A DNA stretch of 64,000 nucleotides from Caldilineaceae bacterium. Lineage in GTDB: Bacteria; Chloroflexota; Anaerolineae; Caldilineales; Caldilineaceae. Of this stretch, positions 18,033 through 27,216 are shown one piece after another. The notes under the pieces are model-generated. The model searched no databases. It saw nothing but the letters and a program-made list of their open reading frames with translations, and was not told where the DNA came from. Within the stretch, counting starts at the first letter, position 1; each line of letters begins with the position of its first letter. The stretch lies in the NCBI GenBank assembly GCA_022821545.1, contig JAJEDJ010000009.1, positions 62,001-126,000 of the forward strand. The letters run 5' to 3'. Both the position numbers and the translations under genes were made by a program.

Positions 18033-18968
18033 GTGGACTATAGGGACTACTACGCAGTGCTGGGGGTGCGCCGCAAGGCGAGCGCTGATGATATCAAGAA
18101 GGCGTATCGCAAGCTGGCGCGCAAGTATCATCCCGATGTCAACAGCGGCGATGCAGCTGCTGAACAGAAGTTCAAAGAGATCAGTGAGGCCTATGCGGTC
18201 CTGTCTGACGATACGAAGCGGCGGACGTACGACAAGTTTGGCGCGCAGTGGAAGCAGTACGAACAGAGCGGACAGAATTTCGATTGGTCTCAGTGGTACA
18301 ATGCCGGCGGCGCGGAGCGTCAGCAGGGGCGGGCGGTGAGTCCTGAAGAGTTTGAGCAGATGTTCGGGGGCATCGCGGGCGGAGGCAGCAGTTTTTCCGA
18401 CTTTTTCCAGCAGCTTTTTGGCGGCGGGCCGGCGCAGACCCGCAGGGCATCCCGGCAGACGCATCATCCCAGTTTCGGCCGTCCCAACAGCGACCAGACG
18501 GTTCCGATAGAGATCGCGCTGGAAGAGGCATTCATGGGGACGACACGTACGTTACAGCAGGGCGATTCCCGGTTCGAGGTGAAGATTCCGGCCGGCGTCA
18601 AGACGGGCTCGAAGGTGCGCGCGGGCGACCTGATCATGACCGTGTCCGTCCAGCCGCACAGGGATTTTGAGGTGGATGGGACCGACTTGCGCACGAGGGC
18701 GCCGGTGGACCTTTTTGCCGCGCTGCTTGGGGGCGAGGCGCGAGTCCCGACCATGCAGGGCGCGGTGGCGCTGACGATTCCGCCGGATACGCAGAACGGG
18801 AAGGTTTTCCGGTTGAAAGGGCAGGGCATGCCGGACGTGAAAGATAACAAGAATCGGGGAGACTTGCTGGTGGAGGTAGTGGTTGAACTGCCCGTGCCTC
18901 TCAGTGGGGAAGCAAAGCGGCTTGTCGAGAATTTGCAGCGAGAATCGCCGGGTGTTATTTCGCCGTAG
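18033..18968 (+). CDS. J-domain co-chaperone (DnaJ/CbpA type without zinc finger)
   Basis: A 311-residue Hsp40. Residues 1-70 are a J domain with the essential HPD in KYHPDVN and the DYYAVLGV start. A Gly/Phe-rich region follows ([22 protein letters not shown]), then the two-barrel C-terminal peptide-binding domains ([31 protein letters not shown]). The CxxCxGxG zinc repeats of true DnaJ are absent, so it is a class B or CbpA-like protein that stimulates the neighbouring DnaK. The GTG start at 18033 is followed directly by [10 protein letters not shown], the family's usual N-terminus. Confidence 0.93.
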   Translation: MDYRDYYAVLGVRRKASADDIKKAYRKLARKYHPDVNSGDAAAEQKFKEISEAYAVLSDDTKRRTYDKFGAQWKQYEQSGQNFDWSQWYNAGGAERQQGRAVSPEEFEQMFGGIAGGGSSFSDFFQQLFGGGPAQTRRASRQTHHPSFGRPNSDQTVPIEIALEEAFMGTTRTLQQGDSRFEVKIPAGVKTGSKVRAGDLIMTVSVQPHRDFEVDGTDLRTRAPVDLFAALLGGEARVPTMQGAVALTIPPDTQNGKVFRLKGQGMPDVKDNKNRGDLLVEVVVELPVPLSGEAKRLVENLQRESPGVISP

Positions 18969-19062
18969 TAGAGGCACTGGTAGAACGGTTCGCATTGCCG
19001 AACGTTCGCTGCACGCCGAGGCCTTCGTCCCAGCCGGAGGCAGGCAGTAGGGGACGGGATTG

Positions 19063-20787
19063 ATGGAACCGGCAACCCATGGACGTAAACAGTCTGCCAC
19101 AGAAAGGCGTCTGATGCGCGCGATACGGAAGCGCGGCGGCGTAAGTTGGCCGCGACTCCGGGGCGCGCTTTTGTTTGCCGTCGCGCTGACGTTGTCTGCT
19201 GTGCCGGCGGCTTGTGACAGAGAGGCGAATCCTACGACTGAAGAACCTGACGTCACCGTCCTTGCGCCTTCCCCGTCAGCGACAGTTGCCCGTGCGACCC
19301 GTACACCAGAGCCAACAACCCCATCGCCTACGCCCACACTCGTCCCAGAAGTCGTAGAGGAACCGCCTCCTTTTCCGACGCCGGAAGTTGATCTGACCGA
19401 CTATTCGATCTACGGCGAGACGCTGCTGGAAGCCTTTGACGAGGATGCGGCCCGGCTGCCTGACGCGCCCCACTACTTTATCCAGGTCCGCCTCCTGCCG
19501 GGCGAAGTTCCGAGCCTGGAAGGTGTACAGCGGGTACGGATTACGAATCAGGAGGAGACCAGCCTTACTGAGCTCTATTTCCGCCTGTATCCCAATTTGC
19601 CTGCCTACGAGGGCGCGGCGGAGGTGAGCCGGGCGCTGGTTGACGGGAAGGTGGCGACGGTTGGGTATCTTTTCGACAGTACGGCTGTGTTTATCCCGCT
19701 GGAAGGCGGCCTGGCTCCGGGGGCCACAACGGATGTGACGCTCTGGTTTCGGGCGACACTGCCGACGCAGGTGAACGCCGGTACGGCGGGGGCGGGCCTA
19801 TACGGGTTTGTGGAGGGTGTCTATGATCTGGCCGGCTTTTACCCCACGCTGGCGGTCTATGACCACAGGGGGTGGGACGTGGACGCCGGCGCCAGTTTCG
19901 GTGACTCGCTCTTTGCGGACAGCAGTTTCTACCAGGTTGAGCTGACTGTGCCTGAGGCGCTGTCTGTGGTTGCGAGCGGCTCGACTTTGGCGCGGGAATC
20001 CAATGATGACGGGACGACTCTGTGGCGGATCGCGGCGGGGCCGGTGCGCTCCTTTTATGCGGCCGTGACCGACCGCTGGGAGGCGATCAGTGAAGAGGTG
20101 GATGGGGTCACGGTCAATTCGTACTATCCGGTTGCCGGGTTGGCATCTGCGCAGACGGCGTTGAGCTACACAACGGGAAGCCTGGGCGTCTTTAACCGCA
20201 TGTTCGGTCACTATCCGTATCGCGAGCTGGATGTTGTGCCGCTGCCGACAACGGCGTTTGGGATGGAGCATGCCGGGCTGCTTGCACTGGCGGCGAGCTT
20301 TTACACGGAGGCCGGAGGCGGCTTCGGCATTGCTACGCCCCACGAGGTTGCCCACCAGTGGTTTTTCAATCTGATTGGTAACGACCAACCGGATGAGCCG
20401 TGGCTGGACGAGTCACTTGCCAACTATGCGGTCTATCTCTATTACGAGGCAGTGGACTGGCCACAGATGCAGACCGCAATGCTGGAGAATGTCTTCCGAT
20501 ACCGCTACGATGCGGCGCGGAATCTGGGGATTGACAGACCGGTGAGCGGCGCAGTCGTCGGGTTCGATCAGAGCAATTATATTAACATCATATATAGTAA
20601 AGGACCCTTATTCTTGCACGCCGTGCGGGAACGTATCGGGGACGAGGCGTTTTTTGCGGCTCTGCTGGACTATGCGCAGAGTTATCGCTACGGGATCGCC
20701 TATGCCGACGATCTTTTGGACGTTTTGCGGCGTCACGGCAGCACGCCAATCGATGATCTTATCGCTTTCTGGATTTACGGAGAGTGA
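19063..20787 (+). CDS. M1-like metallopeptidase lipoprotein
   Basis: A lipoprotein of about 574 residues: basic n-region, hydrophobic core (LLFAVALTLSAV) and lipobox PAAC, then a Thr/Pro/Ser-rich tether of about 60 residues. The zinc site is HEVAHQW (near residue 427) followed by DESLANY, the HExxH-x18-E pattern of gluzincins. The exopeptidase motif GAMEN is replaced by FGMEHAG. The two-domain layout, beta-rich then catalytic, fits M1 aminopeptidases facing the outside of the cell membrane. ATG 19063 is used; ATG 19114, with AAAGG six bases upstream and a shorter n-region, is an equally good start. Confidence 0.88.
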   Translation: MEPATHGRKQSATERRLMRAIRKRGGVSWPRLRGALLFAVALTLSAVPAACDREANPTTEEPDVTVLAPSPSATVARATRTPEPTTPSPTPTLVPEVVEEPPPFPTPEVDLTDYSIYGETLLEAFDEDAARLPDAPHYFIQVRLLPGEVPSLEGVQRVRITNQEETSLTELYFRLYPNLPAYEGAAEVSRALVDGKVATVGYLFDSTAVFIPLEGGLAPGATTDVTLWFRATLPTQVNAGTAGAGLYGFVEGVYDLAGFYPTLAVYDHRGWDVDAGASFGDSLFADSSFYQVELTVPEALSVVASGSTLARESNDDGTTLWRIAAGPVRSFYAAVTDRWEAISEEVDGVTVNSYYPVAGLASAQTALSYTTGSLGVFNRMFGHYPYRELDVVPLPTTAFGMEHAGLLALAASFYTEAGGGFGIATPHEVAHQWFFNLIGNDQPDEPWLDESLANYAVYLYYEAVDWPQMQTAMLENVFRYRYDAARNLGIDRPVSGAVVGFDQSNYINIIYSKGPLFLHAVRERIGDEAFFAALLDYAQSYRYGIAYADDLLDVLRRHGSTPIDDLIAFWIYGE

Positions 20788-20798
20788 AGAAACAGTAG

Positions 20799-21608
20799 AT
20801 GAAAGAGTTCCCCCTTGCCTCTCTCTGGCGGCGCGGTCAGGCCGGCCCCGCTGACATTCTTGCTCAACAGGAACACCGCCGCTGGCCCCTGCCCGTTCGT
20901 TCGTGGTCCATGTTTCAGTCGTGGCAGGACCTTCTGTTTGCCCACTGGCCCGTTTCTGCAAGTCAGATCGAAAAACTGTTGCCAGATGGGCTGGCGCTGG
21001 ATACGTACGCGGGAGAGGCGTGGGTGACGGTGGTCCCGTTTCGTATGCGCGGCGTGCGGCAGCGGTTTACGCCGGCCGCGCCGTGGGTCTCATCTTTTCC
21101 GGAACTAAACGTGCGTACATACGTAAAGAGTAGCAGCGGCGAGGAGCCAAGGCCGGGCGTGTTCTTTTCCAGCCTGGACGCGGGCAACCCGCTGGCGGTG
21201 GCAATGGCGCGGCGATTCTATCATCTGCCCTATTTTCGGGCGCAGATGGAGTGCAGGGTCAGCGATGACGGCATTCGCTACAGCAGCCGACGCACACACA
21301 GAGGCGCGCCGGAGGCAGACTTCAGGGCAGTTTACCGGCCGACAGGTCCGGTCTATCCGGCGGCGCCCGACTCGCTGGAGCAATGGCTGATAGAGAGGTA
21401 CTGTCTGTACAGTGTGGACGGCAGGGGGCGGGTCTATCGCGGTGAGATCCACCATACGCCGTGGCCGTTACAGCCGGCCGAAGCGGAATTCGAACGCAAT
21501 TGGGTGGCGCAGGCGCACGGGATATTTCTTCCGGATACAGAGCCCCTGCTCCAATTCGCCAAAAGGTTGGATGTGTTGACCTGGCGGGTAGAGGAAGTGA
21601 GTGAATGA
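20799..21608 (+). CDS. DUF2071 (YqjF-like) family protein
   Basis: A 269-residue cytosolic protein of the DUF2071/YqjF family, whose function is unknown. The family patterns are MFQSWQDLLFAHWPVSASQIEKLLPDGLALDTYAGEAWV near the N-terminus, VPFRMRGVR, PWVSSFPELNVRTYV and the late RGEIHHTPWPLQPAEAEF. It starts 11 bases after the metallopeptidase gene and overlaps the DedA-like gene by four bases (ATGA), so the three are probably one transcript. Confidence 0.88.
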   Translation: MKEFPLASLWRRGQAGPADILAQQEHRRWPLPVRSWSMFQSWQDLLFAHWPVSASQIEKLLPDGLALDTYAGEAWVTVVPFRMRGVRQRFTPAAPWVSSFPELNVRTYVKSSSGEEPRPGVFFSSLDAGNPLAVAMARRFYHLPYFRAQMECRVSDDGIRYSSRRTHRGAPEADFRAVYRPTGPVYPAAPDSLEQWLIERYCLYSVDGRGRVYRGEIHHTPWPLQPAEAEFERNWVAQAHGIFLPDTEPLLQFAKRLDVLTWRVEEVSE

Positions 21609-22444
21609 ACCCTATTTCCGAGATATTCGATACTGTTTTGAATCTGCTGCGCAGCGAGGGATTACAGGAGTGGGGCGTTTGGAGCTATCCGCTGCTGACC
21701 GTTCTGGTTATTCTGGAGGGGCGGATTGTGACGCTGCTGGCGGCGGTGGCGGCTTCACTGGGGTACATGCGGCTGCCGCTGGTGATGATCTGCGCGATTG
21801 TCGGGGGCATCGTTGCCGACGGTCTATGGTACCTTCTGGGATACAAGTATGGGAATGGGCCTATATTACGCTTTGGCCGCTGGCTGGGGCTGCGGCGTCA
21901 TCATCTGGAGCAGCTGCAGTGGGAGATGCAGGAGCACGGGCCCAGACTGCTGTTCGCCGCCAAGGCGTTCTCCGTGCTTGTGATTCCGGTGCTGGTTGCG
22001 GCGGGGATGGCGCGTGTGCCATTCCGGCGCTGGTTTCCAATTGTCTTGCTGGGTGAGCTGATTTGGGCGCCGGCGCTGGCGGTGGTCGCTTTCCAGGCTA
22101 CGGAGGTGGTGCGCAGCGTGGAGTTGGGCCTGCATTATCTGCCGCTGGCAGGCGGCCTGGCGCTGCTGGTCCTGATGTTGTTGGCGGCGCGCCGTCTGAA
22201 GGCCGGCAGTTCGGGTGGAAGGGCAGTCCGCTGGCGAAACGGTAGCGGATGGAGAGTTCCGATTTCCTGGCCAGATGCCTACGTTGCCTATCACACGGAG
22301 GTTGCTCCGATTTTGCACAATTACGGCAGTATCGCCGCCGGAAGCATTGGCTATGTGGTCGCGCCGCTGCGGACTGAGATGGCTACGGTGAGGGTTGCCG
22401 GACGTAGAGTCCGCCACAGAGATGCGTACCTCCTCGGTTGGTAG
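21605..22444 (+). CDS. DedA/VTT-domain membrane protein
   Basis: A 279-residue inner membrane protein with four to five hydrophobic segments. The VTT-type features are the early VILEGRIVTLLAAVAASLGYM, the GGIVADGLWYLLGYKYG stretch around residue 68 and the basic-loop region FAAKAFSVLVIPVLVAAGMARVPFRRWF. DedA-type proteins are lipid scramblases or transporters for undecaprenyl or other phospholipids. The last 80 residues are hydrophilic and do not match the usual domain. Translation is coupled to the DUF2071 gene. Confidence 0.82.
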   Translation: MNPISEIFDTVLNLLRSEGLQEWGVWSYPLLTVLVILEGRIVTLLAAVAASLGYMRLPLVMICAIVGGIVADGLWYLLGYKYGNGPILRFGRWLGLRRHHLEQLQWEMQEHGPRLLFAAKAFSVLVIPVLVAAGMARVPFRRWFPIVLLGELIWAPALAVVAFQATEVVRSVELGLHYLPLAGGLALLVLMLLAARRLKAGSSGGRAVRWRNGSGWRVPISWPDAYVAYHTEVAPILHNYGSIAAGSIGYVVAPLRTEMATVRVAGRRVRHRDAYLLGW

Positions 22445-22629
22445 GAGAGACCGTGATAGTCTACCTTCAGGCTGGGAGGCATTGATCGTCGCGGCCGCGG
22501 GATCGGTGCGGTTCTCTCAGATGCAGTCGATCCCCGAGCGAAATCAAGATGGACGACGCGCAGCCCAAAGCCACTTCTCTCCTCACGACTTCACGATCCC
22601 CGAGAACCAAATCGCAGACCAACCGCCAC

Positions 22630-23595
22630 ATGTTTAAAGGGACGCGCGTCCGGTTGGGGTTTCCCGTTAAGGTGCTGGGGGCGTCGGGGCTGCGCTCGCA
22701 CGACAGCCGGCGCTGGCAGAACCAGCCCCATCTGAGCGTAAGTCTGGTCTATCTGCGCGACATCTTTCTCTATCTTGAGCGAAGGGAGATCCGGTTTTAT
22801 CGTATGGCGGGGCAGCTTGCCCCCTATCTGACCCACCCGGAGCTGCCGGCGTTCCACAATCAGCTCGAAGAATGTTCGACGGAGCTGGCCGCAATTGGGG
22901 ATATGGCGCGGCAGCAGCGTGTGCGCTTGACGCTGCATCCGGGCTTCTATGTGCAGTTAAGCCACATTGACCCTGATTTGGCGGCGCGGTCGAGCCTGGA
23001 GCTGGCGGCAGCGACTTCTCTGCTGGATGGGATGGGGCTGGACGCGTCCAGCGTGGTTGTCGTTCATGTGGGAGGAGGGCACGGGGACGTTCCGGCGGCG
23101 CTGGACCGGTTCGCGCGTACGGCCAATTTGTTGCCGGACAACGTGCGCAGGCGTCTGGTCCTGGAGAACGGAGACAGGGAGTTCAGTCTGCGTGATGTGC
23201 TGTGGGTACACCGGCGAACAGGGATCCCATTGGTCCTTGATACGCTGCACCACCGTTGCCACAATCCGGATGCGATCCCGCTGCTGGATGCGCTGAAGAT
23301 TGCACTGGCGACCTGGCCGGAGAATGTACGTCCGAAGATCCATGTCAGCAGCCCGCGCACGGCTGTGCGAACACTCTATCGCGATGGCGAGGCCCGCGTA
23401 CAGATGCCGCTTCCGCATCAGCACAGCGACTTTCTGCACCCGTTTGAGGTCATTGACCTGCTGCAGGCGGCGGTCGCGGCACAGTTGCGGTCGTTTGACG
23501 TGATGCTGGAGGCGAAGGCGAAGGATGTAGCGTTGCTGCGGCTGCGGGAGCAGATCGGCAGGTACGCGCCGAATCTGGCGAAGTATGTGCATTGA
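22630..23595 (+). CDS. uvsE: UV DNA damage endonuclease UvsE
   Basis: A TIM-barrel endonuclease that nicks DNA 5' to UV photoproducts, starting an alternative excision repair route. UVDE-family motifs are present in order: RLGFPVKVLG at the N-terminus, EIRFYRMAGQLAPYLTHPEL, LTLHPGFYVQL, VVVHVGGGHGD, LVLENGDREFS, PLVLDTLHHRCHN, RPKIHVSSPR, QHSDFLHPFE and DVMLEAKAKDVALLRL; these supply the metal-binding His, Glu and Asp residues. I start at 22630 because the family begins close to this Met; an ATG at 22549 in the same frame would add 27 poorly conserved residues. It precedes an unknown gene by 17 bases. Confidence 0.9.
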   Translation: MFKGTRVRLGFPVKVLGASGLRSHDSRRWQNQPHLSVSLVYLRDIFLYLERREIRFYRMAGQLAPYLTHPELPAFHNQLEECSTELAAIGDMARQQRVRLTLHPGFYVQLSHIDPDLAARSSLELAAATSLLDGMGLDASSVVVVHVGGGHGDVPAALDRFARTANLLPDNVRRRLVLENGDREFSLRDVLWVHRRTGIPLVLDTLHHRCHNPDAIPLLDALKIALATWPENVRPKIHVSSPRTAVRTLYRDGEARVQMPLPHQHSDFLHPFEVIDLLQAAVAAQLRSFDVMLEAKAKDVALLRLREQIGRYAPNLAKYVH

Positions 23596-23612
23596 GGAGT
23601 AACGGCGGGGAA

Positions 23613-24353
23613 ATGTCCCAGGAATATACAGACCCCTATCATCTCAAGCGGACGGTGCTGGTCGCGGTCGTCAACAACCGGGCGGACCTGAGCCGGGCGG
23701 CGTCTGAAGGCTGGTATCGGATTCCGCAGAGGCGGGCGCCGCGGCGGGTCGGCGCCGACTACATGGCCTTCTATCAGACGAGCGCCTTTGGGAGCGAAAC
23801 GGAGGCGCGGACGATCAGCTATTATGCGGCAGTCCGCCGCTACCAGTTGCTTTCGCGGGCGGAGCTAATGCCTGAGGAGACGGACCATGCGCGGGCGGAG
23901 GAGTACTATTTCCGCATTGAGATCGGCCCGCTGATGCGTTTGGCGCGGCCGGTCCCGGCGACCACCTTCAGGCGGCTGACCTTTATCCACACGACGCTGG
24001 AGCGTCTGCTGAGCGCGCAGGATGTTAAGGACCTGAGGCTGGAGGGAGAGCCGTTCCAGACGTTGTGGAGCGCGCTGCGGGCGAGCCGGCTGCGGCCGCT
24101 TCCCAACCGGTTGGCGGGAGAGTGGCCGGTGGACATCGCGCTGCGAGTGCGCAATGGATACCTGGGCATCCGGCTTGACGAGGCCAGCGATGTGCGCGAG
24201 GCGTCCGAGCCGGCAGACCGCTGGACGATATTGCGAATCCCCGAGAGCCAGATTGCGGCCGACCTGGAGGGCTGCCTGCGGGCGGTCGGGGCGGCGCTGG
24301 TGGATCTGGGCGGTTCGCTGGACGCGAAGCCGGGACAGGAGATTGTGTTGTAG
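23613..24353 (+). CDS. Conserved protein of unknown function
   Basis: A 246-residue soluble protein that I cannot assign to a family. It has no signal peptide or membrane segment. It looks well folded and coding: DPYHLKRTVLVAVVNNRADL at the N-terminus, the aromatic-rich GADYMAFYQTSAFG, RRLTFIHTTLERLL, and a closing EWPVDIALRVRNGYLGIRLDE. The mix of Arg-rich loops and the YMAFYQT strand is reminiscent of PUA/EVE-like nucleic-acid-binding folds, but that is only an impression. ATG 23613 with a purine-rich GCGGGG upstream is preferred to TTG 23592. It lies directly after uvsE and may share its transcript. Confidence 0.75.
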   Translation: MSQEYTDPYHLKRTVLVAVVNNRADLSRAASEGWYRIPQRRAPRRVGADYMAFYQTSAFGSETEARTISYYAAVRRYQLLSRAELMPEETDHARAEEYYFRIEIGPLMRLARPVPATTFRRLTFIHTTLERLLSAQDVKDLRLEGEPFQTLWSALRASRLRPLPNRLAGEWPVDIALRVRNGYLGIRLDEASDVREASEPADRWTILRIPESQIAADLEGCLRAVGAALVDLGGSLDAKPGQEIVL

Positions 24354-24374
24354 GGCAGGAGTGAGCCGGAGAGT

Positions 24375-24866
24375 ATGGACATGGAACTGAATGTGAATGG
24401 AACGAGCTATACCCTGGATGTCCCGGCGGAGGAAAGGCTGCTTTGGACGCTGCGGGACAGGTTGGGGCTGACGGGCACGAAGTTCGGTTGCGGGATCGGT
24501 ATCTGCGGCGCGTGTACGGTGCATATCAACGGCGCGGCGGTTCGGTCGTGTCTGATGCCGCTGGCGGCGGTTGTGGGGGCCGAGATCCTGACGATTGAGG
24601 GGTTGGCCGAGACCGACGGCAGCGGCACGATCACGCTGCATCCGGTCCAGCAGGCGTTCATCGATCACCAGGTTCCGCAGTGCGGCTGGTGCATGAGCGG
24701 GCAGATCATGCAGGCGGCGTCGTTCCTGGCACAGAATCCGCAGCCGTCTGAAGAGGAGACTGTGCGCGCCATGAGCGGGAATTACTGCCGCTGTGGTTGC
24801 TATGTGCGCATCCGGCAGGCGGTTCAAGAGGCGGCCGGGATGGCGGGTGAGGAGGAGGCGACATGA
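24375..24866 (+). CDS. [2Fe-2S] subunit of a molybdenum hydroxylase (isoquinoline 1-oxidoreductase alpha type)
   Basis: A 163-residue electron-transfer subunit with two [2Fe-2S] sites. The plant-ferredoxin-type cluster is held by CGIGICGACTVH plus a later Cys in RSCLMPL. The alpha-helical cluster is held by CGWCMSGQ and CRCGCY. This is the standard small subunit of xanthine-dehydrogenase-family enzymes such as isoquinoline 1-oxidoreductase or aldehyde oxidase. The stop overlaps the start of the large subunit gene by four bases (ATGA). No FAD subunit gene is adjacent, which fits the two-subunit isoquinoline-oxidoreductase type. Confidence 0.93.
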   Translation: MDMELNVNGTSYTLDVPAEERLLWTLRDRLGLTGTKFGCGIGICGACTVHINGAAVRSCLMPLAAVVGAEILTIEGLAETDGSGTITLHPVQQAFIDHQVPQCGWCMSGQIMQAASFLAQNPQPSEEETVRAMSGNYCRCGCYVRIRQAVQEAAGMAGEEEAT

Positions 24867-27181
24867 CGCAGGAACGGGATCACACCGAGCAGGCGGGGCC
24901 GCCGGCTGGCGCGCTTAACGAAAGCGACGAAGTCAGGGGAGCTGAGGGGGCTGACGCCGCTCCGGCCAAGAAACGGCGCTGGCGACTCTCGCGGCGCGGT
25001 TTTCTGATCGGACTGGGAGCGGCGGGGGCAAGTCTGGCCGTGGGCGCGTACTTTGGCAGACCGGTTCTGCATGAAATTATGGCGGAGAACCTGGCGGAAG
25101 CTGAACACGCAGGGAGCAGTTTTATGCAACTGCCTGCCGACCCACCGCTCTGGCTGGAAGTATTGGAGGACAGCCGCATACGTCTCTCTCTGACCAAGGT
25201 GGAAATGGGTCAGGGCGTTCACACATCGATTGCACAGATTGCGGCAGAAGAACTGGGCATCAACTGGGGAGATCTGGTTGTGGAGCAGGCCGATACCTCC
25301 TCCAACCTGGTGGACAGTTTCGGTACCGGCGGCAGTTTTTCGGTCGCATCCAGCTACGGGCCGTTGCGGCGCGCGGCCGCGGGCATGCGTAGTCTTCTGA
25401 AGCGGGAGGCGGCGGCGGTCTTGGAGCAGCCGGAGGTATCTTTGCGGGTTGAAGGGCGGGGGTTTGCCGTCGCGGACAGCCCAGAAAAGCGAGCCGACTT
25501 CCACAGCCTGGCTGCGGCGATAACTGACTGGGGCCTGCCTGAAGAGGAGCAGCTGCAATTGAAGCAGGCTGATGAATTCGCCGTAATCGGACAGTCGGTT
25601 GCGCGCATCGACATTCCCGACAAGGTGACGGGGCAGGCCGTTTACGGCTATGACATGCGCGTGCCCAATATGCTCTACGGCGCCGTCGCGCGGCCGCCAA
25701 CGCTGGAAGCGAAACTGCTCAGCGCGTCACCAGGCGAAGCGGCAGAGATGGAAGGCATCGTAAAGTTCGTGATCGATGTGGAAAGCGGTTTTGCCGGGGT
25801 AGTGGCGAACTCCCGCAGCGCGGCCTGGTCGGCGGTGAAGGCGATGGAGACGGAGTGGGATGAAGGGCATCTGTGGCAGCAGGAGGAGATCGATGCGCTG
25901 ATCGAACCTGAAGGAGAGGGCGGTATCACGATCCAGAGCGAGGGGAATGCAACCGGCGTCCTGGGGAAAGAGACCACGATTACGGCCACCTTCCGTTCGC
26001 CGTTTGCCGTGCAGGCCCCGCTTGAGGCTCCGGCAGCGCTTGCGGATGTACAGGAGGGTCAGGTGAATGTGTGGGTTTCGACTCAATCTCACGAAAGGGC
26101 GAAGGGATTGATCGCCGAAGCGCTCGGCGTGGATGCCGACACAGTTCGGGTTGTTCCGACCTATCTCGGGGGCGGCTTTGGCAGCAAGCTCGATACCGGG
26201 GCGGCGATTGAAGCGGCTCGGCTGTCCAGTGCAGCTGGCGCGCCGGTACATGTAGGTTGGGATCGAACGGAAGCAATGCTTCACGGCTACCTGCGGCCGC
26301 CGACGAAGAGCATACTCCACGGCGCCGTGGACGGGGCTGGACGAATTATCGCCATGGAACACCGGCAAGGGAGCAGCGACGTGGCCTTCAGTTTCATGCC
26401 GGACTTCATGGAATTGGTTATGGGCGCCGACTTCGGCGCGACGATTGGGGCGCGTATCAATTATGACGTGCCTAACCGCACGGTGACGGCCTGGCGAAAG
26501 ACATTGCCGGTATGGACCGGATGGTGGCGGGGGTTAGGCCTTTTCGCGAATACATTTGCGGTGGAGAGTTTCGTTGATGAGCTGGCGGTCGCGGCAGGAG
26601 CGGACCCGCTCCAGTTCCGCCTCGATCACCTGCCGGACAGTGCTGCGGGCGAACGCATGAGAACTGTTCTGGAAGCGGTCGCGACACTGAGCGGATGGGG
26701 GACAGCGCCGCCCGCAGGCCGGGCGCGGGGCGTCGCCTGTTTTGCGTCAAACACAGTGGTGGCACAGGTGGCGGAAGTGTCCGTGGACGCAGCGTCAGGC
26801 GAGATCAGGGTCCATGACGTCGCCTGCGCGGTGGATTGTGGGCTGGTCGTAAACCCGGATGGGGCGAAGGCGCAGATTGAGGGGAACGTGATGTGGGGCG
26901 TGGGGTCAACGCTGATCGAGCAGGCCTATGTGAAGGACGGGCGCCTGGAATTGAACAATTTCGAAAGCTACCCGCTGCTGACGATGCGCGAGGCGCCGGA
27001 TGTCCGTTCCGTACTTGTGGACACGGGGATCAAGACGCCGTATGGCATGGGCGAGCCGCCGATCGGGCCGGTGGGCGCGGCAGTTGCGAATGCGTTTACG
27101 GCGGCGACAGGCAGGCGGATCCGGACACTGCCGATGACGCCGGAACGTGTTTTGGAGGCGCTGGCCGGAGGCGAGACCTGA
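24863..27181 (+). CDS. Molybdopterin-binding subunit of a molybdenum hydroxylase (isoquinoline 1-oxidoreductase beta type), Tat-exported
   Basis: A 772-residue catalytic subunit. After a charged 45-residue lead comes a Tat signal, RLSRRGFLIGLGAAGASLAVG, so the folded enzyme and its Fe-S partner are probably exported together. Molybdopterin-site motifs include VEMGQGVHTSIAQIAAEEL, GTGGSFSVASSYGPLR, VPTYLGGGFGSKLD and the C-terminal PPIGPVGAAVANAF. The order of domains agrees with isoquinoline 1-oxidoreductase beta, which hydroxylates N-heterocycles or aldehydes and passes electrons to a membrane acceptor. No XdhC-type maturation factor or cytochrome partner is next to it. The substrate is unknown. 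Confidence 0.9.
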   Translation: MTQERDHTEQAGPPAGALNESDEVRGAEGADAAPAKKRRWRLSRRGFLIGLGAAGASLAVGAYFGRPVLHEIMAENLAEAEHAGSSFMQLPADPPLWLEVLEDSRIRLSLTKVEMGQGVHTSIAQIAAEELGINWGDLVVEQADTSSNLVDSFGTGGSFSVASSYGPLRRAAAGMRSLLKREAAAVLEQPEVSLRVEGRGFAVADSPEKRADFHSLAAAITDWGLPEEEQLQLKQADEFAVIGQSVARIDIPDKVTGQAVYGYDMRVPNMLYGAVARPPTLEAKLLSASPGEAAEMEGIVKFVIDVESGFAGVVANSRSAAWSAVKAMETEWDEGHLWQQEEIDALIEPEGEGGITIQSEGNATGVLGKETTITATFRSPFAVQAPLEAPAALADVQEGQVNVWVSTQSHERAKGLIAEALGVDADTVRVVPTYLGGGFGSKLDTGAAIEAARLSSAAGAPVHVGWDRTEAMLHGYLRPPTKSILHGAVDGAGRIIAMEHRQGSSDVAFSFMPDFMELVMGADFGATIGARINYDVPNRTVTAWRKTLPVWTGWWRGLGLFANTFAVESFVDELAVAAGADPLQFRLDHLPDSAAGERMRTVLEAVATLSGWGTAPPAGRARGVACFASNTVVAQVAEVSVDAASGEIRVHDVACAVDCGLVVNPDGAKAQIEGNVMWGVGSTLIEQAYVKDGRLELNNFESYPLLTMREAPDVRSVLVDTGIKTPYGMGEPPIGPVGAAVANAFTAATGRRIRTLPMTPERVLEALAGGET

Positions 27182-27216
27182 TCCGAGGGGCAGCCCAGTT
27201 ATGCCCTGGGGCGCAG

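Noticed and set aside
23865..24827. A 320-codon minus-strand frame over the unknown gene and the [2Fe-2S] subunit gene.
   Set aside because: His/Arg/Gln-rich antisense shadow; both plus-strand genes have ribosome binding sites and the second has clear cluster motifs.
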